A DNA stretch of 5,320 bases from assembly GCA_964624795.1 (NCBI GenBank), contig CAZUZS010000151.1:1-5320 (forward strand), written 5' to 3'. Under the pieces are notes generated by a model, which was not told the origin of the DNA, ran no database searches, and was given only the letters and a program-made list of their open reading frames with translations. This document shows positions 1-5,320 of this stretch, one piece after another. The stretch's first letter is position 1, and the number at the start of each line of letters is the position of its first letter. The position numbers and the translations under genes are program-made. The stretch is from CAZUZS01 sp964624795 (GTDB taxonomy: Bacteria; Calditrichota; Calditrichia; RBG-13-44-9).

Positions 1-49
1 TACTTGACATTGTTTCGACTTTCTCAATTTAATTTCATAATGTAGCGAA

Positions 50-76
50 CCGGTATGTGCCCCAAGCACAAGCCGG
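50..76. other. Imperfect hairpin downstream of the lipoprotein gene
   Basis: CCGG (50-53) pairs with CCGG (73-76) and TGTGC (56-60) pairs with GCACA (66-70), with a 2x2 internal mismatch and a 5-base loop. No T-run follows on the minus strand, so it is not a standard intrinsic terminator for the lipoprotein transcript. It may be a transcript-end structure or chance. Confidence 0.25.
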
Positions 77-79
77 GCT

Positions 80-112
80 TTAATATTTGCGGTTTTGGTT
101 CAATGCAAGCAT
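80..112 (-). CDS. Ten-codon ORF behind a near-perfect Shine-Dalgarno, downstream of the lipoprotein
   Basis: AAGGAGGTG (119-127) lies 6 bases before ATG 112, an almost complete anti-16S match and the strongest ribosome site in the window together with that of the protease. The ATG comes 29 bases after the lipoprotein stop, a distance typical of a following gene in an operon. The frame reads MLALNQNRKY and then stops at TAA 80-82. It may be a leader peptide for a gene beyond the left edge, a broken gene start, or a real mini-ORF. No frame from this ATG stays open to the window edge. Confidence 0.3.
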   Translation of the reverse strand: MLALNQNRKY

Positions 113-141
113 AGGCACCACCTCCTTACAAATAAAATTGT

Positions 142-1464
142 TTATTCTCTCGTTAGCATAATAATAAGAGCATTGTGGTCTTTCTCTCCGACAGCAACTG
201 TGAGATTTCCTTTTACATCCAGGCCTCTAAATATGTCATTCGTCGAATTGGGCTGTGTCCACCAGGTCAGTCCATTATAATGGGCTAAGAGCCCAAAATC
301 ACCGGCGGAATAGATATCGTTTATATCGTTCCCCCGTATTCTTTCTTTGAAGAAAGTGGGTAATCCGGTGAAAAGTTGATACTGCCTAATCGGATCTATT
401 CTGAACACTCCGTCGCCACAAATAAAAAGATTGTCAAGAGTTTTGAACCAGACAGAGTAGGGCCGCCTGTCCGCAAAAGGCCAGTTTATTTCCGAAACAC
501 CTTGGGCCGGACCAATTTTGAATATCTTATGGTCGCTAACATCAAATTTTTCTGTGGCCGTGCAAAGGACAATTGGCTCGCCGGTTTCGGAATCCTCAAC
601 TCCCCAAATATCTGTAATGGGCAAATCTGTCCCGGATTCCAGCTTCTGCCAACTCTGGCCGTCATAACGGACAATGGTACCTCCTCGTCCAACGAAATAA
701 ACATTGTTCGGAGATGATCCCCATATTTTTGTAACTCCACCATCCTCTTGAGATAGAACTCCCATATCCCAGAGATGATACTGTGTCCAATTTTGACCAT
801 CCCAATGTTTGGGAACTCCAGAGGTGACCCATATATCATTTTCAGAAAAAGCATATATTCCATTTAAAACGGGTATTATATAACTGCCATTATAAAATAC
901 TTGTATCCGCTTCACCTCCCATTGCTGCCCATCCCAGTGCACCGCGTTATAGGGCAGCCAGGGTTGGGCGCTGTCGCTGTAGATCTGGCCCACCGCCCAA
1001 ATGTCGTTTTCATTCACGACAGCTACATCATATAACGCACCACTGCCATAGGGGCTGGGGATTTCAAATGTCTCCCACTGGAAGTTATGGCTGGTGGTGT
1101 CCATGGTCGTCACGTTTTGCCCTGCACTTTGCGCTATGCGCCTGCCGTCGTTAATGAGAAACGCCCGGTAGGTGTAATTATGAGCCGGCAATAATCCTTC
1201 GTCATAGAGCAGGGTATCGGCATTTAATAACTCTCCCTCCTGTAATAAGGAATCATCCCGAAACAACTGAAAGCGGGTGTTCGGTAGCGATTCGTCCAGT
1301 TTTATGCAAAGCTCTGCGTCAGATACACCTACATATTCGGCGGTCAGGGTGACATTAATAGCCGGGCCCCCACTGCGGGTAAGCGGGGTAGTGTTCTTTT
1401 CGCAGGAAATGAATATCAAAATTAACAAAAAAATAAACAGCAGATCTTTTTTTCTTCTTCCCAT
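142..1464 (-). CDS. Exported lipoprotein with FN3-like domain and seven propeller-type repeats
   Basis: This is a probable surface lipoprotein of unknown ligand. From the preferred start it has 440 residues. The n-region is MGRRKKD, followed by a hydrophobic run to about residue 20 and a lipobox ending F-I-S-C, with Cys21 as the lipidation site. Glu at +2 gives no inner-membrane retention signal, so the outer membrane is likely. Residues about 36-123 look like a fibronectin-III or Ig-like beta sandwich (ending YTYRAFLINDG...VTT). Residues about 144-438 hold seven degenerate repeats, read as blades of a beta-propeller. Their cores are NDIWAVG...HWDG..W (153-182), NDIWV...HWDG.NW (209-226), NNVYFVG...RYDG.SW (253-272), TDIWGV (about 284), DNLFICG (344-350), NDIYSAG...HYNG.TW (382-401) and LTVAVG near the end. 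No catalytic motif is visible. I chose ATG 1464 because AGGA (1473-1476) lies 8 bases upstream; the longer ATG at 1497 has no Shine-Dalgarno. Automatic pipelines may label such repeat proteins as glucosyltransferases; nothing here supports that. Confidence 0.85.
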   Translation of the reverse strand: MGRRKKDLLFIFLLILIFISCEKNTTPLTRSGGPAINVTLTAEYVGVSDAELCIKLDESLPNTRFQLFRDDSLLQEGELLNADTLLYDEGLLPAHNYTYRAFLINDGRRIAQSAGQNVTTMDTTSHNFQWETFEIPSPYGSGALYDVAVVNENDIWAVGQIYSDSAQPWLPYNAVHWDGQQWEVKRIQVFYNGSYIIPVLNGIYAFSENDIWVTSGVPKHWDGQNWTQYHLWDMGVLSQEDGGVTKIWGSSPNNVYFVGRGGTIVRYDGQSWQKLESGTDLPITDIWGVEDSETGEPIVLCTATEKFDVSDHKIFKIGPAQGVSEINWPFADRRPYSVWFKTLDNLFICGDGVFRIDPIRQYQLFTGLPTFFKERIRGNDINDIYSAGDFGLLAHYNGLTWWTQPNSTNDIFRGLDVKGNLTVAVGEKDHNALIIMLTRE

Positions 1465-1505
1465 TTTTTTATTCCTGTTCTGTTTTATTTGCATCATGGG
1501 CTTGT

Positions 1506-1575
1506 GGAACGGTCTTTATCATTCCAACAGCTTCATGTTAGTGCCGGAATCATTGCTGACTGGTTTAACCGTTCC
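1506..1575 (-). promoter_or_regulatory. Nested hairpin in the lipoprotein 5' leader
   Basis: On the minus strand GGAACGGT (1568-1575) pairs perfectly with ACCGTTCC (1506-1513). Inside it, ATTCCGGCA (1542-1550) pairs with TGTTGGAAT (1521-1529) through nine pairs, two of which are G-U. G-U pairing exists only in RNA read from the minus strand; the plus strand would have A/C mismatches there. The fold therefore suits a leader of the lipoprotein mRNA. It ends 41 bases before ATG 1464 and 8 bases before ATG 1497. No known riboswitch class is recognised. Confidence 0.4.
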
Positions 1576-1602
1576 GATTCATAAGCAGTCATATTTTGCT
1601 CT

Positions 1603-1632
1603 TATATAAGTATAGTCGCTCGAAAGCGGCAA
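1603..1632 (-). promoter_or_regulatory. Possible sigma-70-like promoter for the lipoprotein gene
   Basis: On the minus strand TTGCCG (1627-1632) and TATATA (1603-1608) are separated by 18 bases, a weak match to the -35/-10 consensus. TATACT (1609-1614) is an alternative -10 without a well-placed -35. The -10 lies in the 10-bp palindrome CTTATATAAG (1601-1610). Transcription would start near 1596 and place the whole nested hairpin (1506-1575) in the 5' leader. In AT-rich DNA such matches are common. Confidence 0.3.
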
Positions 1633-1960
1633 ATGGTCACATATTTTTATTTTTTTAAATGCAAACTGACAGGGTATCAAATTCCTCTTTTATTTTTAAT
1701 TATTGTGTAAGTGCAAACAAGGACACCTATTATTTGTACGATACAGATTTCTCCTTTTAAATATATGCTAATTTGCTTTAGAAAATTTTAAATTGTCTTA
1801 TTGACCGCAAAATAAGGAAGAGAAATTCAAAAAAACAAGGATCAATTCCATGTTCCGCTTATTTTTTCAAGAAATGCCAGCTATCATTTATCTGCCACCG
1901 AAATATACTGAATTTGACTGAAAAAACGTTAACAACTATGAAGGCCTGTTGAACAATCTA
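1633..1960. other. AT-rich intergenic stretch without a supported gene
   Basis: This stretch is rich in A and T runs, with no long open frame, no tRNA-like cloverleaf and no strong terminator on either strand. The only coding hint is a 23-codon plus-strand frame (1850-1921) behind AAGGA. It may hold upstream control sites for the lipoprotein gene, but no operator motif can be named. Confidence 0.5.
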
Positions 1961-1967
1961 ACTTCCA

Positions 1968-2058
1968 ATCCGTGGTTATCCGTAAATCTCCGTTGTAAAC
2001 TATCGGCGATGGGAATCGCCTCCTACCATGTGCCTAACCACGGATCTGGTGGGAGAGG
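1968..2058. repeat. Palindromic intergenic block, possibly a dispersed repeat element
   Basis: A perfect 11-bp inverted repeat, ATCCGTGGTTA (1968-1978) and TAACCACGGAT (2035-2045), encloses a second hairpin, GGCGAT-GGGA-ATCGCC (2005-2020). CCTCCTACCA (2019-2028) is imperfectly complementary to TGGTGGGAGAGG (2047-2058). The left arm begins a run of three TCCGT words spaced exactly 10 bases apart (1969, 1979, 1989). The block is GC-richer than the AT-rich DNA to its left and holds no supported gene. The nested palindromes look like a REP-type or MITE-like dispersed intergenic repeat, but only one copy is in the window, so this is inference. Confidence 0.45.
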
Positions 2059-2143
2059 AATCCATTTCCCGACTATAGACTGGGAGATTTTGAGATTAAC
2101 CGGTTTTCCGTTATGCGTTGGTAAATTCAAGCCAAAACAAATC

Positions 2144-2177
2144 AAAAAAAGCCCGCAAATCGCGAGATCTGCGGGCT
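2144..2177 (-). terminator. Rho-independent terminator of the protease gene
   Basis: The minus strand shows AGCCCGCA pairing perfectly with TGCGGGCT (2170-2177 and 2150-2157). The stem continues, after one A/C mismatch, with 3 more pairs closed by a 4-base loop. Seven T's (2144-2150) start within the last stem position and run downstream, which is the classic intrinsic layout. It begins about 31 bases after the protease stop, so it ends the protease transcript before the intergenic region. Confidence 0.9.
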
Positions 2178-2191
2178 GAAATTTTGTTTCT

Positions 2192-2206
2192 GAATATGAA
2201 ATATTC
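2192..2206 (-). other. Small AT-rich inverted repeat between protease stop and terminator
   Basis: GAATAT and ATATTC form a perfect 6-bp inverted repeat around GAA, three bases downstream of the stop codon. The pairing is weak (A/T only apart from the end pair). It may add a small 3' UTR hairpin or be chance in AT-rich DNA. Confidence 0.25.
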
Positions 2207-2208
2207 GA

Positions 2209-5157
2209 TTATTTCAATAACATCATCTTCCGGGTCTGGGTGAAATTCGATTTTCCCGAGACAGCCAGCCGGTAAAAATAGATGCCGCTGGGGACGAACT
2301 CACCATTTTCGTTTTTCCCATTCCACATCACCGAATACAAGCCGGCATTCCTGGAACCATCGACCAGCGTTCTGACTTTCTGGCCCAGGGTGTTAAAAAT
2401 GGTGAGTGTTACATTGCCGGCCTGGGGAAGTTCATATTTGAAAGTAGTGCTGGGGTTGAACGGATTCGGAAAATTCTGCTCGAGGCTGAAGCGGCCCGGA
2501 ATGGCGGCAGTCGAAGTTTGGACGGCCGTGGGCGGGTTGTCCCAGAAAGACTGGGCGTTATCCGCATTGGTCTCCAGATCGCTGGTGCTGGCACCGCCAA
2601 TCACTGCAAAAGCAACAATCACAGAGCTATTGGGTGCGATGTTAAACGGCCCCTGCGAGAGCATGGTCGAGATATCGCGGTTTGTCAGGGTCTGGGTCTG
2701 AATTCCGCCGCTCAGGTAATTCCATTTTTCAGTATTGGAAAAACCATCATAAATTTCCGCCGAATTGTCGATCGCGCGAAAACCGGTAGCCGCGCCGGTA
2801 GTCAGCAGCTTTGTGGCCAAGAGCCGGGTCGGACTGCTTCCGGCGTTTTCTGCAAATCCCATGCGGCGGGCCTGGTCGAAGCCGGTCCAGTCGCTTGCGG
2901 TGGAATTTATGTCCCAATCGAAAAAGAGGCCTGCATACAGGTTGGAAATCGCGGTTGAATTGTTATTTGCAATCGTGTATTTAAAAATCACGAATTTATT
3001 ATAATCCGCGCTTGTATCCGCCAGGGTCTCCTGTAAAACCGAAATTCCTATGGGTGACGGCGCAAGCGAATCGACCAACAGGATTGACCCTTCCTGGTTT
3101 GCGCGCTGACCGGGCGAAGTAATGGAAATGACCTCCCCGGCAGCCGGCTTGAAATCGTTATCCTCAACCGATTGGTCAGCGCCGCGAATACAATCCGACA
3201 CCTGTGAAGAGGATGTGCCAATCAGCAGGCCGCCCTCAAAAAGGTTGTCTGTCCCGTTATACACAAACCCAACGCCACCGCCCTGTCCCTGAAATCCGAT
3301 CCAGCCAATATTTCCCTCGGTTGTGATGGCGGTCTGGACGGGGCCGGTGTTTAGCTCGGCAAATTGTGGCGGATTCACCACCAGACGGAAGAAATCGCGG
3401 TCGCTGTATCCGGTAGCGGTAATATTGGTGAACAACCGCAGAACGTAACCGTCGGTCACGCCATTGGCCACTGTGAATTGCAGCGTCACCGAACCGGTCT
3501 GGTTGGTGTTCAGGGTAGGAATGGTGCCGCTTGCATTGGTGATAGTGATATTATTGTCATTATCATAAAGCGTGACGTTGACACTGGATGCATCCGACAG
3601 GTAGTTGATGAAAGTGATCGTTACATCCACGGTTTCGCCGGCGTTGATAATGCCGTCGCCGCCGCTGTCCAGGAAACTGACATTGGAGATGCGGATGGCG
3701 GGGCTGGTGTATTCGGTAACCGCGCGCAGTGCGTTAATGCGGCCCTTCCCCAGCAGGCCGGTGTAGGAAGGATTGGCGCTTTCCATGTCGTCGGAGGTGG
3801 TGCGCACCTGTTCCCGCACCTGGTCCACAGTCCAGGTGGGGTGCTGGGTTTTTACCAGCGCTGCCAGTCCTGCGGCCAGCGGGCTGGCCATGGAAGTTCC
3901 GCTCCAGAAAGTGGATGAGTAGGAACTCCCGGGGACTGTGCTGAGAATACTGACGCCCGGTGCGTAAACGTCTACCGTTACACCGTAGTTGGAAAAACTG
4001 GCCTTTGAATCGTTCGTCTTGTTTGTCGCACCAACGGATAGAACATGATTATAGGTTGATGGGTAATGCGATGTGAGATCGTTGTTGACCCCATTGTTGC
4101 CGGCGGCGGCAACTACCAGCGCGCCGTTGTTGTAGGCGAAATCAATGACGTCCTGTTCCAGGCTGGAAGGATTCCCCAATCCTCCCCAACTGCAGTTGAT
4201 AATGTCCGCGCCGTTTGCCGCTGCGTAAGTGATTCCCTGGTATCCGTAAAGGATCAGGTTGTCGGATGTGGGATGCGCGGCGTTGATGGGCATCAATGTG
4301 ACATTCCAGCTTATGCTGGATACACCGATCGTGTTGTTGGTGACACCTGCGGCGGTGCCGGCGGTGTGGGTTCCATGGGATGCGCTTTGCGGTGTGGAAG
4401 GATTGCCGGTGGGATCGTTGCTGTTGTTGGAAAAATTCCAGCCGTGCACATCATCAACGAAACCGTTTCCGTCATCATCGATGCCGTTATTTGGAATCTC
4501 TCCGGGATTAGTCCACACATTGCCGACCAGGTCGGGGTGCTGCCATTCGGTGCCGCCATCCACGTCGGCAATAATGACGCTGCCTTGCTCACCTTTCACC
4601 ACATCCCAGGCGGCCGGCGCCTGAATGTGTGGGAATTGGGTCATCTGGCTGTAATACTGGTCGTTGGGAGTTGCCTCAAGAGGGTATGCATATTGCGGCT
4701 CGGCGTACTCAACATTGAGGTCTTTGGCAAATTCTCCCGCCACATGAATGGGGGAGTCTCCGTTGCTATAACGGAAATAATACACCCGTTCCAGCGCGCT
4801 TTTCTTCACGGCATTTGAATTCTGAAGATAGGGGAAGGCGCGGTCTATTTCATTCACCCGGTACTCCGCAATTTTCCGGTCGAGACTGCTGTAGCCGGTT
4901 TTTGTTGCGCCGTCCGGCAGTGCGGTATTTTCCCTGAATTTGACTACGAACACACCTTGCACGATCTTCTGGGTGAAGCCGGGATTGGCCTGCGCCGTTC
5001 CGATTGTGCTTGAGGCTGAAGTCTGTTGGTTCCTTTTCCCGCCTGCGGAATTTGCTGCTTTTCCATCATCCAAATACATTGTCAAAAAAAGCAAAACCAG
5101 CAAACCGGTCAGCGAATACTTAATACCCCTTCGAATTCGGGAATCTGAACTTTTCAC
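2209..5157 (-). CDS. Secreted S8 subtilisin-family serine protease with T9SS type A C-terminal sorting domain
   Basis: This is a subtilisin-like endopeptidase of 982 residues, numbered from GTG 5157. The n-region holds K, R and RR, followed by a hydrophobic segment (about 15-29) that acts as a Sec signal. Residues about 63-160 form an I9-like inhibitory propeptide. The catalytic domain spans about 173-482: Asp200 in DVDGGTEWQHPDL, His261 in SHGTHTAGT, an S-W-G-G substrate strand (323-326), oxyanion Asn354 in AAAGNNG, and Ser422 in SGTSMASP. All triad residues are present, so it should be active. A D/N-rich loop (223-236, NNGIDDDGNGFVDD) between Asp and His resembles a calcium site. Residues 487-595 are Ig/CARDB-like, with DSGGDGIINAGETV. 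Residues 597-877 are an unassigned beta-rich region. Residues 882-982 are a T9SS type A (Por_Secre_tail) domain with NFPNPFNP, GIYFYRL and a final TRKMMLLK. The start is GTG because AAGGAGG (5164-5170) sits 6 bases upstream; the frame stays open to a TTG at 5226. Its substrate cannot be read from sequence. Confidence 0.95.
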   Translation of the reverse strand: MKSSDSRIRRGIKYSLTGLLVLLFLTMYLDDGKAANSAGGKRNQQTSASSTIGTAQANPGFTQKIVQGVFVVKFRENTALPDGATKTGYSSLDRKIAEYRVNEIDRAFPYLQNSNAVKKSALERVYYFRYSNGDSPIHVAGEFAKDLNVEYAEPQYAYPLEATPNDQYYSQMTQFPHIQAPAAWDVVKGEQGSVIIADVDGGTEWQHPDLVGNVWTNPGEIPNNGIDDDGNGFVDDVHGWNFSNNSNDPTGNPSTPQSASHGTHTAGTAAGVTNNTIGVSSISWNVTLMPINAAHPTSDNLILYGYQGITYAAANGADIINCSWGGLGNPSSLEQDVIDFAYNNGALVVAAAGNNGVNNDLTSHYPSTYNHVLSVGATNKTNDSKASFSNYGVTVDVYAPGVSILSTVPGSSYSSTFWSGTSMASPLAAGLAALVKTQHPTWTVDQVREQVRTTSDDMESANPSYTGLLGKGRINALRAVTEYTSPAIRISNVSFLDSGGDGIINAGETVDVTITFINYLSDASSVNVTLYDNDNNITITNASGTIPTLNTNQTGSVTLQFTVANGVTDGYVLRLFTNITATGYSDRDFFRLVVNPPQFAELNTGPVQTAITTEGNIGWIGFQGQGGGVGFVYNGTDNLFEGGLLIGTSSSQVSDCIRGADQSVEDNDFKPAAGEVISITSPGQRANQEGSILLVDSLAPSPIGISVLQETLADTSADYNKFVIFKYTIANNNSTAISNLYAGLFFDWDINSTASDWTGFDQARRMGFAENAGSSPTRLLATKLLTTGAATGFRAIDNSAEIYDGFSNTEKWNYLSGGIQTQTLTNRDISTMLSQGPFNIAPNSSVIVAFAVIGGASTSDLETNADNAQSFWDNPPTAVQTSTAAIPGRFSLEQNFPNPFNPSTTFKYELPQAGNVTLTIFNTLGQKVRTLVDGSRNAGLYSVMWNGKNENGEFVPSGIYFYRLAVSGKSNFTQTRKMMLLK

Positions 5158-5163
5158 TAAAAT

Positions 5164-5170
5164 CCTCCTT
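5164..5170 (-). promoter_or_regulatory. Ribosome binding site that fixes the protease start at GTG 5157
   Basis: The minus strand reads AAGGAGG, then ATTTTA, then GTG, so a 7-base Shine-Dalgarno match lies 6 bases from the codon. No comparable site precedes the in-frame TTG at 5226 or the ATG at 5205. Starting at the GTG also leaves a signal peptide with a short basic n-region. The TAA of the upstream short ORF (5169-5171) overlaps this site by two bases, which would allow translational coupling. Confidence 0.85.
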
Positions 5171-5246
5171 ACATTGATATTTGAAACACTTCTGTGAGAA
5201 TGCATAAGTCCTTTTTCCGGGACCAACGAATGTCCCGGATCAGCAT
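5169..5246 (-). CDS. Candidate 25-residue upstream ORF (leader peptide) before the protease
   Basis: ATG at 5246 opens a 25-codon frame that begins MLIRDIRWSRKK and ends FQISM, with TAA at 5169-5171. AAAGGAG (5258-5264) precedes it with an 11-base spacer, which is longer than ideal. Its stop codon overlaps the Shine-Dalgarno of the protease, so ribosomes finishing here would arrive exactly at the protease initiation site. The peptide has no run of a single amino acid, so classical amino-acid attenuation is not suggested. It is basic at first and mildly hydrophobic at the end, with no recognised family. It could be a regulatory leader, a chance frame in a 5' leader, or a small protein. The support is position and ribosome site only. 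Confidence 0.35.
   Translation of the reverse strand: MLIRDIRWSRKKDLCILTEVFQISM
5216..5239 (-). promoter_or_regulatory. GC-rich hairpin in the protease leader
   Basis: The arms TCCGGGAC and GTCCCGGA form a perfect 8-bp stem around an 8-base loop, within the upstream ORF and about 46 bases ahead of the protease Shine-Dalgarno. On the transcribed strand the stem is followed by AAAAAGG rather than a T-run, so it is not an intrinsic terminator in that direction. It could shape ribosome passage through the leader or protect the mRNA 5' end. On the plus strand five T's occur a few bases after it, but no plus-strand gene needs a terminator here. Confidence 0.5.
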
Positions 5247-5252
5247 TTTTGT

Positions 5253-5281
5253 CTCAACTCCTTTCTCATTTGTCAGTTGAG
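5253..5281 (-). promoter_or_regulatory. 7-bp inverted repeat overlapping the leader ORF ribosome site
   Basis: CTCAACT and AGTTGAG are perfect inverted arms separated by 15 bases. In the transcript the 3' arm takes up the last two bases of the AAAGGAG site (5258-5264), and the rest of that site lies in the loop. It may be an RNA hairpin that limits access to the site, or a protein-binding palindrome near the promoter. The sequence does not decide between these. No convincing -35/-10 pair is visible between this repeat and the window edge at 5320. Confidence 0.35.
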
Positions 5282-5320
5282 TTGGCGTTAAAAGTATTAA
5301 AAAAAAATGTTGTTGGAAAG

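Noticed and set aside
486..863. 125-residue minus-strand frame inside the lipoprotein gene
   Set aside because: It is in another frame of the same strand within the propeller repeats and has no ribosome site; the lipoprotein frame carries the repeat motifs.
1949..2179. 76-residue plus-strand frame across the palindromic block
   Set aside because: It starts at TTG with no Shine-Dalgarno, runs through the inverted repeats and the protease terminator, and resembles no protein I know.
2150..2192. Terminator acting also for plus-strand transcription
   Set aside because: The stem is symmetric and TTTTGTTT follows on the plus strand, but it starts several bases after the stem and there is no plus-strand gene to the left that would need it.
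1501..2208. tRNA, rRNA, CRISPR array or insertion sequence in the intergenic region
   Set aside because: No cloverleaf, no regularly spaced long repeats, no transposase frame and no terminal repeats with target duplication were found on either strand.
3364..3918. 184-residue plus-strand open frame opposite the protease
   Set aside because: It overlaps the conserved Ser motif and Ig-like region of the protease, has no ribosome site, and its composition looks like a shadow.
4066..4818. 250-residue plus-strand open frame opposite the protease
   Set aside because: It is antisense to the catalytic domain, whose motifs are unmistakable on the minus strand. Its translation is low-complexity in Val, Gly and Ile with no family resemblance, as expected of a shadow frame in GC-richer coding DNA.

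Overview
The window holds two complete protein genes, both on the minus strand, separated by about 1 kb of non-coding DNA once the preferred starts are used, or 0.7 kb between the longest open frames. Gene 1 (142-1464) encodes an exported lipoprotein with a fibronectin-III-like domain and about seven propeller-type repeats. Gene 2 (2209-5157) encodes a large secreted subtilisin-family (S8) protease. Its C-terminus is a type IX secretion (T9SS) type A sorting domain with the box NFPNPFNP. That tail, the DGG form of the catalytic Asp motif and the architecture point to a bacterium of the FCB superphylum (Calditrichota, KSB1, Ignavibacteriota or a relative). This assignment is inferred from protein style only; no rRNA or marker gene is present.

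Layout from the right edge, in the direction of transcription: a structured protease leader (5155-5320) holds two inverted repeats, a candidate 25-residue upstream ORF whose stop overlaps the protease Shine-Dalgarno, and a GTG start. The protease follows and ends at a clear intrinsic terminator (2144-2177). Next is an intergenic region with a palindromic block (1968-2058), an AT-rich gene-free stretch, a possible promoter (1603-1632) and a nested hairpin leader (1506-1575). The lipoprotein follows. After its stop, a near-perfect Shine-Dalgarno precedes an ORF of only 10 codons (80-112).

The terminator and the long gap make it likely that the two genes are separate transcription units. Both products are exported: the lipoprotein probably to the outer membrane, the protease through the Sec system and then T9SS. 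A shared role at the cell surface is possible, but nothing in the sequence proves it.

No RNA gene, CRISPR array, transposase or phage gene was seen. The protein genes are of known type. The less ordinary material is in the untranslated regions: the protease leader, the strand-specific RNA fold in front of the lipoprotein, and the 10-bp-phased TCCGT repeats inside a palindromic intergenic block.
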